Assembly: GCA_035544515.1 (NCBI GenBank)
Contig: DATKEG010000184.1
Coordinates: forward strand, 1 to 60,558
Origin: DATKEG01 sp035544515
GTDB lineage: Bacteria > Acidobacteriota > Vicinamibacteria > Fen-336
Reading direction: 5' to 3'
DNA: 60,558 nucleotides
The translations under genes were made by a program, and so were the position numbers. The notes under the pieces were generated by a model that ran no database searches, was not told where the DNA came from, and saw nothing but the letters and a program-made list of their open reading frames with translations. Position 1 is the first letter of the stretch, and every line of letters begins with the position of its first letter. Shown piece by piece: positions 26,678 through 34,996 of the stretch.

Positions 26678-27163
26678 ATGGCAGCTTCGACCTCAGCAGT
26701 GAAGGCCGCAAGAAAGGCAGGGGGGTCGGAGACCGTTCGCGTCATCACGGAGACCATCCGCCTGGCCACGGACAAGCGGCTCGAGCTCTACAACCTGACC
26801 GAGCGCGTGGCCGACGTCCTGAGGCGCCACGACATCAAGGAAGGCATGGTGCTGCTCTCGTCGCTGCACACGACCATGGCCCTCTTCGTCAACGAGTGGC
26901 AGGCGGCGCTGCTCCACGACGTGAAGTCCATGCTGGAGAAGGTCGTGAGCCCGTGCGACAGCTGGCAGCACAACGACCCCGCGCTGTCGGACTGCGATCG
27001 CCACAACGCGCATTCGCACCTGCAGGCCAGCCTGCTCGGCCACGCCCTGTCGTTCTCCGTCAGCAAGGGCAGGCTGGTCCTGGGGCAGTTCCAGGCCATC
27101 ATCGCGGCCGAGCTGGACGGGCCGCGCGACCGCGACCTCGCCGTCCAGATCATCGGCCGCTAG
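26678..27163 (+). CDS. YjbQ/UPF0047 family protein
   Basis: 161 residues. The UPF0047 core is clear: LVSSLHTTMALFVNEWQ-like block (LLSSLHTTMALFVNE), HNDPALSDCDRHNAHSHLQASLLG and the end GQFQAIIAAELDGPRDRDLAVQIIG. Members have been reported with weak thiamine-phosphate synthase activity; their true role is not settled. ATG 26678 is the first reasonable start but has no clear Shine-Dalgarno site; residues 1-20 are not conserved-looking. It follows the Fe-S carrier on the same strand after 94 bases. Confidence 0.85.
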   Translation: MAASTSAVKAARKAGGSETVRVITETIRLATDKRLELYNLTERVADVLRRHDIKEGMVLLSSLHTTMALFVNEWQAALLHDVKSMLEKVVSPCDSWQHNDPALSDCDRHNAHSHLQASLLGHALSFSVSKGRLVLGQFQAIIAAELDGPRDRDLAVQIIGR

Positions 27164-27306
27164 CCGTCCGGCCGGCCCCGGCCGTGAGCGCGCCTCCGCC
27201 CGCCATCCCGCCGTTTCCCCCGATCCCGGTCCGACTTTTCCGCGGCGCGTTGCGTCCAATCCGGACGGGCAGGCGGAGCGCCGGTCGCTCCGGGAAAGGC
27301 AAGTGT

Positions 27307-28185
27307 ATGTCTCGTGGTCTGGGCGCCGGGTGGGGGCTGGCGTGCGTGCTCTGGGCCGGGGCGGCGGCGCCGGGCGTGGGGGCGGAAGAAAAGGCCGTCA
27401 AGCGCGAGGTGCGCGTCCGCGTGGGCGGCGGCGCCGCGCTCGGCGTGTCGCTCGAGGAGGTCGGCGCCGACGACCTCTTCCGGCTGCGCCTGTCCGAGGA
27501 ACGGGGCGCGCTGGTCCGCGGCGTGGAGCCCGACTCGCCCGCGGCGGAGGCCGGGCTGCGGGAGGGCGACGTCATCGTGGGCTATCAGGGCGAGCCCGTG
27601 CACAGCACCGCCCAGCTCTCGCGACTGGTGCGCGAGACGCCTTTGGGAAGGAAGGTGACGCTGGACGTGAGCCGCGACGGCGTGACGCAGAAGCTCGCCG
27701 CCACGCTCCGTGAAGGCCGCCGCGCCGTATGGCCGGGCGAGCTCGACTTCGACTTCGACGTCCCGCTGCCGGCCATCGCGGCGCGGCCTCCGCGCCCGCC
27801 CCGTCCGCCTCGTCCACCCGCCGGCGAGCTGTTCGACCTGCGCGACCTCGGCGAGGTCTTCGGCCGGCGGCCCCGGCTGGGCCTCACCTATCAGGAGCTG
27901 TCCGAGCAGCTCGCGGGCTACTTCAAGGTCGAAGGCGGCCTGCTCGTGACGAGCGTGAACGAGGGCTCGCCCGCCGCCGCCGCCGGCGTGAAGGCGGGTG
28001 ACGTCATCGTTCGCGCGAACGGCCGGGACGTGCGCTCGTCGGAGGACCTGCGCGACCTTCTCGACCGGGCCGAGGCCGGGGCGGAGGTGACGCTGGGCCT
28101 GCAGCGCGACGGACGGCCGCTGGACGTCAAGGCCAAGCTGGCGGAGCCAGGCGAGCGCGTGCGGCGCCGGACGATCAGGTCGTAG
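27307..28185 (+). CDS. Exported protein with two PDZ domains and no protease domain
   Basis: 292 residues from ATG 27307. A signal peptide (to about residue 27) is followed by PDZ 1 (VRGVEPDSPAAEAGLREGDVIVGYQGEPV), a Pro/Arg linker (RPPRPPRPPRPP), and PDZ 2 (LVTSVNEGSPAAAAGVKAGDVIVRANGRDV). This is the HtrA PDZ arrangement without the catalytic domain, so it is likely a periplasmic peptide-binding adaptor. Its last 11 bases overlap the convergent EI24-type gene. Confidence 0.8.
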   Translation: MSRGLGAGWGLACVLWAGAAAPGVGAEEKAVKREVRVRVGGGAALGVSLEEVGADDLFRLRLSEERGALVRGVEPDSPAAEAGLREGDVIVGYQGEPVHSTAQLSRLVRETPLGRKVTLDVSRDGVTQKLAATLREGRRAVWPGELDFDFDVPLPAIAARPPRPPRPPRPPAGELFDLRDLGEVFGRRPRLGLTYQELSEQLAGYFKVEGGLLVTSVNEGSPAAAAGVKAGDVIVRANGRDVRSSEDLRDLLDRAEAGAEVTLGLQRDGRPLDVKAKLAEPGERVRRRTIRS

Positions 28186-29011
28186 CCGCGGGAGCGGACG
28201 CCGCCCGATCGGGGACGACCAGGTCTTCTTCCAGCTCGAGGACCAGCAGCGTGCCGCCCACGGCGAGAGCGGGCACGAGCAGGAGGTTGGCCAGGGGGAC
28301 GAGCAGCGTGAAGAGGCCGGCCAGGCCGAAGCCGAGGCTCTCCGCGCGCCACCTTCGATGCCACGCCCGCCGCGTGCCGAAGCCCATGCCGCGCCGCGCC
28401 AGGGGCACTTCGGTCTGCTGCAACGCGAGGGCGTAGGCGCCCCAGAGGATCCCCAGCGGGGGACCGACGAGCGGGATGAGGCTCAGGAGCAGGACGAAAG
28501 GGGCCGCGGCCAGGAAGTAGAGCGCGCCCTTGAAGGACTGCAGCAGCTCCCACTTCCAGCCGCCTTCCGGTTCGATGACGTCCACGCGGACGTAGGCCTC
28601 GACCCTTCGTGACAGGCGCTCGAGCACCGGCGCGGCCAGCAGCATGGCCACGGCCAGACCCGTGATCACGCCGGCGGCCAGCGTGCCCACGAGCAGCGCC
28701 ATGTACAGCACGATCCCCACGCCGGCCGTCACCTTGCCCCGCTCGGGGAGCAGACTCTGCTCGAGCCAGGGAATGGCGAAGAGCGCGAGGAAGAGGCCGC
28801 CGAGGATGCAGACCACGGCGAGGATGGCGGGCAGGGCGGCCAGGGGCCAGAGGCGGGGCCGCCGCAGCAGGAAAGCGAAGCCGGCGATCACGTGCCAGGC
28901 GCCGGCCGCCGCCCGGCGGGCGCTGCTGCCGGGCCGGCGCGCCGCCCCGAGAGGGCCCGGCCCGACGGACGCGGCCGGTGCGCCGCCCTCAACCGTCTCG
29001 AGCTGGGACAC
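28175..29011 (-). CDS. EI24/CysZ-type membrane protein
   Basis: 278 residues. After about 35 hydrophilic residues come several long hydrophobic segments with AGFAFLLRRPRLWPLAALPA, LLAAPVLERLSRRVEA and PLVGPPLGILWGAYALALQQTEVPLARRGMGF, the arrangement of the EI24 (DUF540/CysZ-like) family. CysZ is a sulfate transporter in enterobacteria; here there is no sulfur-assimilation neighbour, so the general EI24 label is safer. Start is GTG 29011. Confidence 0.75.
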   Translation of the reverse strand: MSQLETVEGGAPAASVGPGPLGAARRPGSSARRAAAGAWHVIAGFAFLLRRPRLWPLAALPAILAVVCILGGLFLALFAIPWLEQSLLPERGKVTAGVGIVLYMALLVGTLAAGVITGLAVAMLLAAPVLERLSRRVEAYVRVDVIEPEGGWKWELLQSFKGALYFLAAAPFVLLLSLIPLVGPPLGILWGAYALALQQTEVPLARRGMGFGTRRAWHRRWRAESLGFGLAGLFTLLVPLANLLLVPALAVGGTLLVLELEEDLVVPDRAASAPAATT

Positions 29012-29062
29012 GAGACGAGCGTATCAGATGTTTCCGGCACGGGCCGGCGTGGCGGTTGTGGG

Positions 29063-29068
29063 TAGAAT
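29063..29068 (+). promoter_or_regulatory. -10 hexamer TAGAAT for glgC
   Basis: TAGAAT ends 12 bases before the glgC ATG. The intervening GCACGGGTACCC has no good Shine-Dalgarno sequence, so the leader is only about 5 bases. Confidence 0.5.
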
Positions 29069-29080
29069 GCACGGGTACCC

Positions 29081-30337
29081 ATGAAGGACGTGCTGGCGGT
29101 CATCCTGGGCGGCGGGCGGGGCACGCGCCTGTTTCCGCTCACGCTGCACCGCTCGAAGCCCGCGGTGCCCATCGCGGGAAAGTACCGGCTCATCGACATC
29201 CCGGTCAGCAACTGCCTGAACTCGGACCTGCGCAGCATCTTCGTGCTCACGCAGTACAACTCCGAGAGCCTCAACAAACACATCAGCCAGACCTACAAGT
29301 TCGACCACTTCACGCCGGGCTTCGTCTCCATCCTCGCCGCCGAGCAGACCGAGGAAAGGCAGGACTGGTTCCAGGGCACCGCCGACGCGGTGCGCCAGAG
29401 CCTGCGCCACCTCGAAGCCATGGGACCCTATCGCGAGGTGTGCATCCTCTCGGGGGACCAGCTCTACAACATGGACCTGCGGCGCATGGTGGAGACGCAC
29501 CGCCGCCACGTGGCCGACATCACCGTGGCGGTGACGCCGGTGCCCGCGGAGCAGGCCTCCGCCTTCGGCATCCTGAAGACCAACCGGCAGGGCCGCATCG
29601 TGCACTTCGACGAGAAGCCGCCGGCCGAGCGCGTGGATGGCCTCATGTCCGAGATGCCGGGCGGCGGCACCGGGCTGCTCGCCTCCATGGGCATCTACGT
29701 GTTCAGCCGCCAGGCGCTGCTCCAGTCCCTGGCCGACGCGAAGCTCGTGGACTTCGGCCGGCACGTCATCCCGAGCGCGGTGCCCAGCTCGCGCGTGCAC
29801 GCGTACGTGCATCGCGGGTACTGGGAGGACGTGGGAACCATCCGCTCGTACTTCCACGCCAACCTGGCCCTCACCCAGCCCCTTCCCCCCTTCGACTTCT
29901 ACGAGGCCGGCAGTCCCGTCTACACCCGCCCGCGCTTCCTGCCCGCGACGAAGGTCGAGAGCTGCGTGGTGCGCAGCGCGCTCCTGTCCGAGGGCTGCAT
30001 CGTGGTCGGGTCGGAGGTGGAACGCGTGGTCATCGGCATCCGCAGCCGCATCGGGCAGGGCTGCCGGATCCGCGACAGCCTGGTGCTGGGCGCCGACTCC
30101 TACGAGACGCTCGACGAGATCAACCGCGCGGGCGCGGCGGGGCGCCCGCCGCTCGGCATCGGCCCGGACTCCGTCATCGCGAACGCGATCGTGGACAAGA
30201 ACGCGCGCATCGGACGGGGCGTGCGCATCGAGAACGCGGAGGGGGTCACGGAGAAGGACGGTGACGGGTACTACATCCGCGACGGGATCGTGATCGTGCC
30301 CAAGAACGGGGTGATCCCGGACGGGACGGCGATCTAG
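29081..30337 (+). CDS. glgC: Glucose-1-phosphate adenylyltransferase
   Basis: 418 residues. The nucleotidyltransferase site is GGGRGTRLFPLTLHRSKPAVPIAGKYRLIDIPVSNC; the ADP-glucose specific blocks ILSGDQLYNMD, FGILKTNRQGRI, FDEKPP and GYWEDVGTI follow, then a C-terminal left-handed beta-helix (IENAEGVTEKDGDGYYIRDGIVIVPKNGVI). It makes ADP-glucose for glycogen or alpha-glucan synthesis. No glgA, glgB or glgP lies in the window. It ends 4 bases before the convergent small gene. Confidence 0.96.
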   Translation: MKDVLAVILGGGRGTRLFPLTLHRSKPAVPIAGKYRLIDIPVSNCLNSDLRSIFVLTQYNSESLNKHISQTYKFDHFTPGFVSILAAEQTEERQDWFQGTADAVRQSLRHLEAMGPYREVCILSGDQLYNMDLRRMVETHRRHVADITVAVTPVPAEQASAFGILKTNRQGRIVHFDEKPPAERVDGLMSEMPGGGTGLLASMGIYVFSRQALLQSLADAKLVDFGRHVIPSAVPSSRVHAYVHRGYWEDVGTIRSYFHANLALTQPLPPFDFYEAGSPVYTRPRFLPATKVESCVVRSALLSEGCIVVGSEVERVVIGIRSRIGQGCRIRDSLVLGADSYETLDEINRAGAAGRPPLGIGPDSVIANAIVDKNARIGRGVRIENAEGVTEKDGDGYYIRDGIVIVPKNGVIPDGTAI

Positions 30338-30341
30338 CTTC

Positions 30342-30644
30342 CTAACCCTGGCCGGCCCGTATCCGCGCGATCTTGCCCTCCCGCTCGGACGCGATCCGGT
30401 CGCGGTCGCGGCGGTACTCCTCGTCGAGCTTCTCGCGGCTCTCCGGGTCCATCACGCCCTTCACGGCCGAGTGGTGCAGGATCTCGCGCTCCGCCAGCTT
30501 CGCCTCGGCCACGCGGCGCGCCTCGGCGATGGCCTCGCGCTGCTCCGGCGTGGGTGGGCGATCGTCGACGCCCTCTTCCTTGTCCTTCCTGCGCAGGCGC
30601 TCCATGGCCAGCTCGTACGCGCTCTTGGGGGCTTCGTCGGCCAA
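30342..30644 (-). CDS. Small charged helical protein, conserved-looking, function unknown
   Basis: 100 residues, almost wholly charged and predicted helical, beginning MADEAPKSAYELAMERLRRKD and ending in a long Arg/Glu coiled-coil-like stretch (EEYRRDRDRIASEREGKIARIR). I recall similar SAYELAMERLR proteins as hypotheticals in GC-rich bacteria but no function. It has its own start, with GGAGG (AAGGAGGTCGC) just upstream, and lies between glgC and the MoxR gene. Confidence 0.7.
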   Translation of the reverse strand: MADEAPKSAYELAMERLRRKDKEEGVDDRPPTPEQREAIAEARRVAEAKLAEREILHHSAVKGVMDPESREKLDEEYRRDRDRIASEREGKIARIRAGQG

Positions 30645-30700
30645 GCGACCTCCTTGCCTCCCCGAGCATAGCTCGCCCGGCAGCCGCCGGCATCATCCGC

Positions 30701-30706
30701 TATGCT
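30701..30706 (+). promoter_or_regulatory. -10 hexamer TATGCT, leaderless type
   Basis: TATGCT ends 6 bases before ATG 30713 of the MoxR-type gene. No Shine-Dalgarno site fits between. Confidence 0.5.
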
Positions 30707-30712
30707 CTACCG

Positions 30713-31558
30713 ATGGCCGAGCCCCGCTCCATCACCATCGAGAGCATCACCCTCCACCTGGCCCACCCGGACGAGCTGCCGGTCCGCTGGGTGGGGCAGA
30801 AGGAGCTGATGAAGGAGCTGCTCGCGGCCTGGATGGTGGTGGACGAGCGCGACCTGCCCATGAACCCCCGCCTGCTCGGCAAGCCCGGAGTGGGCAAGAC
30901 CACGCTCGCCTACGCCGCCGCGCGCGAGATCGGCCGCGAGGCCTACATCTACCAGGCCACCATGGACACCCGCCCGGAGGACCTGCTGGTGACGCCGGTC
31001 GTCTCCGGCCAGGGCCAGCTCCGCTACGTGGCCTCGCCGCTGGTCACGGCCATGATCCGCGGCGGCGTCTGCATCCTCGACGAGGGCAACCGGATGAGCG
31101 AGAAGAGCTGGGCGTCGCTGGCCCCCCTGCTCGACAACCGCCGTTACGTCGAGTCCATCGTGGCCGGGGTGAAGATCAGGGCGCACGCCGACTTCAGGCT
31201 GGTGGCCACCATGAACGACGACGCCTCCACTTTCGAGATCCCCGAGTACATCCACTCGCGCCTGCAGCCCCAGATCACCATCGACTTTCCGGAGCGGGAC
31301 GAGGAGCGCCGCATCCTGGAGGAGAACCTGCCCTTCGCGAGCGCGCGCATCCTGGACTACGTCACCGATTTCCTGCAAAAGGCCCACCACGCGGAGGAGC
31401 GCTACACGGTGCGCGACGGCATCAACGTGGCGCGCTTCGCTCTCAAGCTCGCCGACGGCGCGGGCGGCAAGCTCGGCGTCCCCGAGGCGCTCAAGACGGC
31501 CGTGCTGCACACCCTGGGCGACGAAGCGGTCCGCTACCTGCCCAAGGCGGTCAGCTGA
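30713..31558 (+). CDS. MoxR-family AAA+ ATPase (no VWA partner adjacent)
   Basis: 281 residues. Walker A is GKPGVGKTTLAYAAA, Walker B is GVCILDEGNRMSEKS, sensor 1 is LVATMNDD. The N-terminus WVGQKELMKELLAAWMV is typical of the MoxR/CbbQ/NorQ clade, chaperone ATPases that usually work with a von Willebrand A protein encoded next door. None is found here: both flanking genes are unrelated. Its client is therefore unknown. Confidence 0.85.
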   Translation: MAEPRSITIESITLHLAHPDELPVRWVGQKELMKELLAAWMVVDERDLPMNPRLLGKPGVGKTTLAYAAAREIGREAYIYQATMDTRPEDLLVTPVVSGQGQLRYVASPLVTAMIRGGVCILDEGNRMSEKSWASLAPLLDNRRYVESIVAGVKIRAHADFRLVATMNDDASTFEIPEYIHSRLQPQITIDFPERDEERRILEENLPFASARILDYVTDFLQKAHHAEERYTVRDGINVARFALKLADGAGGKLGVPEALKTAVLHTLGDEAVRYLPKAVS

Positions 31559-31614
31559 CGGCGCTGCGCGCAGCGCGGCGGCGGCAGCGGAGGGGGGTGC
31601 GATGACGCCAGCCC

Positions 31615-33645
31615 TCAGTACGCGAGCAGCCTGCGCAAGGCGGCGACGAGACGCGGCCGGGCGGAGGCGATCTCCTCGAGCGCGCGGCTGAACGGGACCG
31701 GCACGTCGAGGCCGCCCAGCCGCGCCACGGGCGCGTCGAGCCACTCGAACGCCTCCGCGCCGACCGTGGCCGCGACCTCCGCCCCGAACCCGCCCGTGAG
31801 CGGCGCTTCGTGCAGCACCAGCACGCGGCCGGTCTTGCGCGCCGAGCGCATCACGGCCTCGCGGTCCCAGGGCAGGAGCGAGCGCAGGTCCACGACCTCG
31901 ATCGACCGCCCCTCGGCGGCCAGCCGCTCGGCGGCGTCGAGCGCCCAGGTGACGCCGACGCCGTAGGTCACGACGGTGGCCTCCCCGCCCTCGCGAGCCA
32001 CGTATGCGCGCCCGAGCGGGACCGTGTAGGAGCCGGCGGGCACCGGCCCCTTCGCGGACCGGTAGAGCAGCTTGTGCTCGAGGTACAGCACGGGGTTTCC
32101 GTCCTGCAGCGCGGCGAGCAGCAGCCCCTTGGCGTCGTAGGGTGTCGCCGGCGCCACGACCTTGAGCCCGGCCACGTGGGTGAACCAGGCCTCCACGTCC
32201 TGGGAATGGAACGGCCCCGCTCCCAGGCCGCCGCCCACCGGCGCCCGCACCACCAGGGGGACGCGCGCGCCCCAGCGATAGTGCGTCTTGGCCAGGTTGT
32301 TGACGATCTGGTTGAAGCCGCAGGTGATGAAGTCGCCAAACTGCATCTCCACCACGGGCACGAAGCCGTCGAGGGCGAGGCCAAGGGCGGCGCCGAGCGC
32401 CCCCGACTCGATGAGGGGAGTGTTGCGCACGCGGGCCTTCCCGAACTCCGCCAGGAACCCCTCGGTGACCTTGAACACGCCGCCGTACTCGGCGATGTCC
32501 TGGCCGAGGAGCAGCACTCTGGGGTTGGCCCGCATGCCCTCGCGCAGGCCGTCGCTCACCGCGTCCAGGTAACGCCGCTCCGGCGCGCCGCCCAGCCCCT
32601 CGCGCGCGGGCTCCCCGGCCGGCACGCCGCTCGGCGCGTAGACGTCCGCCAGCTCGCGCTCCGGGGTCGAATCCGGGTCGGGCGCGGCGAGCGCCTCGTC
32701 CACCAGGGCGTCGATGCGCGGCTTGATCTCCGCGCGCACGGCGTCGCGTTCGGCGGAGGTCAGCACCCTCCGGTCGAGGAGCAGCCGTTCGAACCGCACG
32801 ACCGGGTCCTTCAGCGCCCATTCCTCGAACAGCCGGAGGGGGACGTAGGCGGTACCCGACGCCTCCTCATGGCCGCGCATGCGGAAGGTCTTGAACTCGA
32901 GCAGCGACGGCCCGCCGCCGCGGCGGGCGCGCGCGGCAGCCTCCTCGACCGCCCGGTAGACCGCCAGCAGGTCGTTGCCGTCCACCACCAGGCCGGGCAG
33001 GCCGTAACCCTGGGCGCGGTCCGCCAGGTCCCGGCAGGCATACTGCTCCGAAACCGGGGTGGACAGGCCGTATTGGTTGTTCTCGACGACGAACAGGACC
33101 GGCAGCTTCCACACCGCGGCTAGGTTCAGGGCCTCGTGGAAGTCGCCCTCGCTCGTCGCCCCGTCGCCGGTGAAGGCCGCGGCCACGCGGCGCGTGCCGG
33201 AGAGCTGCGCGGCGAGCGCGAGCCCGTCGGCCACGGGGAGCATGGCGCCGAGGTGGCTGATCATGCCGACGAGGTGGTGCTCGAGCGCGCCGAAATGGAA
33301 GGTCCGGTCGCGACCGCGCGTGAAGCCGCCGTCCTTGCCGAAGAGCTGCCGGAAGAGTCGGCCCAGGTCCAGGCCGCGGCCGGTGAAGACGCCCAGGTTG
33401 CGGTGCATGGGCAGGATCCAGTCGTCGTCGCGGAGCGCGGCCGTGACGCCCACCGCGATCGCCTCCTGGCCCATGCCGGAGAACCACTTCGACAGCCGCC
33501 CCTGCCTCAGGAGCAGGAGCGCCTTCTCCTCGATGAGACGCGGGAGGACGAGCGCGCGGTGCAGCTCGCGCAGGCGCTCGGGGCTGAAGGCGGCCTCGGC
33601 CGGCGGCCCGGTGGAGTCCGCGGCGGGCGCCGGCGTTTCGCTCAC
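31615..33645 (-). CDS. Branched-chain 2-oxo acid dehydrogenase E1, alpha-beta fusion
   Basis: 676 residues. Residues 1-330 are the E1 alpha part with the thiamine-diphosphate motif GDGATSEGDFHEALN...VENNQYGLSTP and the phosphorylation-loop-like FRMRGHEEASGTAYVP. Residues 345-676 are the E1 beta part (LLLGQDIAEYGGVFKVTEGF, TPLIESGALGAALGLAL, EAPLTGGFGAEVAATV). The fusion decarboxylates 2-oxo acids and passes the acyl group to E2 lipoamide. The closest type is 2-oxoisovalerate dehydrogenase; pyruvate or acetoin cannot be ruled out. No E2 or E3 gene is adjacent. Start is GTG 33645. Confidence 0.88.
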   Translation of the reverse strand: MSETPAPAADSTGPPAEAAFSPERLRELHRALVLPRLIEEKALLLLRQGRLSKWFSGMGQEAIAVGVTAALRDDDWILPMHRNLGVFTGRGLDLGRLFRQLFGKDGGFTRGRDRTFHFGALEHHLVGMISHLGAMLPVADGLALAAQLSGTRRVAAAFTGDGATSEGDFHEALNLAAVWKLPVLFVVENNQYGLSTPVSEQYACRDLADRAQGYGLPGLVVDGNDLLAVYRAVEEAAARARRGGGPSLLEFKTFRMRGHEEASGTAYVPLRLFEEWALKDPVVRFERLLLDRRVLTSAERDAVRAEIKPRIDALVDEALAAPDPDSTPERELADVYAPSGVPAGEPAREGLGGAPERRYLDAVSDGLREGMRANPRVLLLGQDIAEYGGVFKVTEGFLAEFGKARVRNTPLIESGALGAALGLALDGFVPVVEMQFGDFITCGFNQIVNNLAKTHYRWGARVPLVVRAPVGGGLGAGPFHSQDVEAWFTHVAGLKVVAPATPYDAKGLLLAALQDGNPVLYLEHKLLYRSAKGPVPAGSYTVPLGRAYVAREGGEATVVTYGVGVTWALDAAERLAAEGRSIEVVDLRSLLPWDREAVMRSARKTGRVLVLHEAPLTGGFGAEVAATVGAEAFEWLDAPVARLGGLDVPVPFSRALEEIASARPRLVAALRRLLAY

Positions 33646-33716
33646 GCCCTGATTGGAGCAGGACGCCGCGCTCGAGGCAACCGCGAGTGCCGGCGCCCCT
33701 GCGAACGCCGGGACGG

Positions 33717-34394
33717 TCAGCGCGGCGGCGCCGACGCCAGGCGGCCGGCCAGCTCGTGGTGGCCGTTCTCGCGGGCGTGGGCCGCGGCGTCCTTGCCGTC
33801 CTCGCTGCGCAGCGCCGGATCCGCGCCGCGCGAGAGCAGCAGCTCCACCAGCTCCACGTCGCCGTGCTGCGCGGCGGCATGCAGGGCGGTGTATCCCATC
33901 TGCTGCCGCGCATCCACGTCCGCGCCGCGGTCGAGCAGCTCCCGGGCGGTGGCCGCGTCGCGCGCCGCGGCCGTGGCGTGCAGCGCCGTGACGCGCAGGG
34001 GCTTGCGGGCGGCGGCCCGGGGGTCGGCGCCGGCTTCGAGGAGCAGCCGTGCGGCCTCGGGCTGGCGGAAGAAGCAGGCCAGCCCCAGCGGGAAGAACCC
34101 GTCCGCCGCCCAGGCGTTCGCCGCGCCCGGATCCGCGGCCAGGAGCGCCCGCAGGCGGTCCAGGCGGCCGGCCGCGGCCGCGTCGAAGACGTCGAGCGGC
34201 GGGCCGGCCTCGAGCACCGCCTCCGCCACGTCCCGCCGCTGGTGATACAGGGCGAGGAGGACCATCGATACGCCGCTGGCGTCGCGGGCGCCGGCCAGGG
34301 CCGGCCGGGCCCCCAGCAGCTCACGGACCCGCGACGCGTCACCGGCCTTGATCGCGCGCGCCAGGTCGTCGTTCGCCACCATCACGTTCTCCAT
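33717..34394 (-). CDS. Ankyrin-repeat protein
   Basis: 225 residues without a signal peptide. Five to six ankyrin repeats are visible, e.g. GDASRVRELLGARPALAGARD, TALHATAAARDAATARELLDRGADVDARQQ, YTALHAAAQHGDVELVELLLSRGADPALRSEDGKDAAAHARENGHHELA. Such cytosolic proteins mediate protein contacts. It is divergent from the marR gene across a 50-base region holding a palindrome, so it is the likely target of that regulator. The purine-rich GGGGAGG lies 18 or more bases before ATG 34394, farther than ideal. Confidence 0.88.
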   Translation of the reverse strand: MENVMVANDDLARAIKAGDASRVRELLGARPALAGARDASGVSMVLLALYHQRRDVAEAVLEAGPPLDVFDAAAAGRLDRLRALLAADPGAANAWAADGFFPLGLACFFRQPEAARLLLEAGADPRAAARKPLRVTALHATAAARDAATARELLDRGADVDARQQMGYTALHAAAQHGDVELVELLLSRGADPALRSEDGKDAAAHARENGHHELAGRLASAPPR

Positions 34395-34438
34395 GGAAAC
34401 CGGAAGAAAACCTCACCTCCCCTGCCTGTGACAGAATA

Positions 34439-34453
34439 GTTAGCATGGCTAAC
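34439..34453. promoter_or_regulatory. SlyA/MarR-type palindrome centred on the marR start codon
   Basis: GTTAGC-ATG-GCTAAC: perfect six-base arms with the start codon as the centre. It resembles the published SlyA box TTAGCAAGCTAA with one extra central base. It also lies upstream of a possible TATTCT -10 for the ankyrin gene (minus strand, 34440-34435 overlapping), so one bound dimer could block both genes. Confidence 0.6.
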
Positions 34454-34942
34454 GATAATCCGTCAAGCCCAACGGCGGCGGGTCCCGTGGCCGTGGCCGA
34501 CCGGCTGCACTCGGCGGCCATCCACCTGTTGCGCCGGCTGCGGAGGGAGGACGCGACCTCGGGCATCGGCTCCGCGCGGCTCTCCGCGCTGTCGGTCCTC
34601 GTCTTCGGGGGACCGGTGTCGCTCGGGCGCCTGGCCGCGGCGGAGCAGGTGAGGCCGCCGACGATGAGCCGCATCGTGGCCGGCCTGGAGCGCGCCGGGC
34701 TGGCCGCCCGCGCGGGCGACCCGCGCGACGGCCGGCAGGTCGTCCTCCAGGCCACGCGCGCGGGCGCCCGCGTGCTGCACCGGGGCCGCCGCCGCCGGAT
34801 CGCCGCCCTGGCCGCTCGTCTGCGCCCGCTCGCGCCGCGGCAGCTCGGCACGCTGGCCGAAGCCGCAGAGCTGATCGAGCGGGTGTTGCGCCGGCGTGAA
34901 CCCTCCCGGCATCGTGGTGCAGTCGCTCACACGGGACGGTAA
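34445..34942 (+). CDS. MarR-family transcriptional regulator
   Basis: 165 residues. The winged helix-turn-helix is recognisable: LSALSVLVFGGPVSLGRLAAAEQVRPPTMSRIVAGLERAGLAARAGDPRDGRQVVLQATRAGARVL, with the wing DPRDGRQV. MarR dimers bind palindromes and release DNA on ligand binding. The gene's own start codon sits inside a palindrome, suggesting autorepression, and it is divergent from the ankyrin gene. The very Arg-rich tail (RRREPSRHRGAVAHTGR) is unlike most members. Confidence 0.88.
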   Translation: MANDNPSSPTAAGPVAVADRLHSAAIHLLRRLRREDATSGIGSARLSALSVLVFGGPVSLGRLAAAEQVRPPTMSRIVAGLERAGLAARAGDPRDGRQVVLQATRAGARVLHRGRRRRIAALAARLRPLAPRQLGTLAEAAELIERVLRRREPSRHRGAVAHTGR

Positions 34943-34954
34943 CGGGGCCCGTTA
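34940..34954. promoter_or_regulatory. 15-base palindrome overlapping the marR stop codon
   Basis: TAACGGG-G-CCCGTTA, seven-base arms around one base, beginning with the marR TAA. It may be a second operator, for the GT-C-like gene downstream, or part of a weak terminator; there is no T-tract. Confidence 0.35.
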
Positions 34955-34982
34955 GCCGTCCGGCCAGGGTCGGGCCGCGTGG

Positions 34983-34988
34983 TAGGCT
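34983..34988 (+). promoter_or_regulatory. -10 hexamer TAGGCT, leaderless type
   Basis: TAGGCT ends 8 bases before ATG 34997 of the GT-C-like gene; no Shine-Dalgarno sequence is visible. Confidence 0.4.
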
Positions 34989-34996
34989 GCGCGCGG

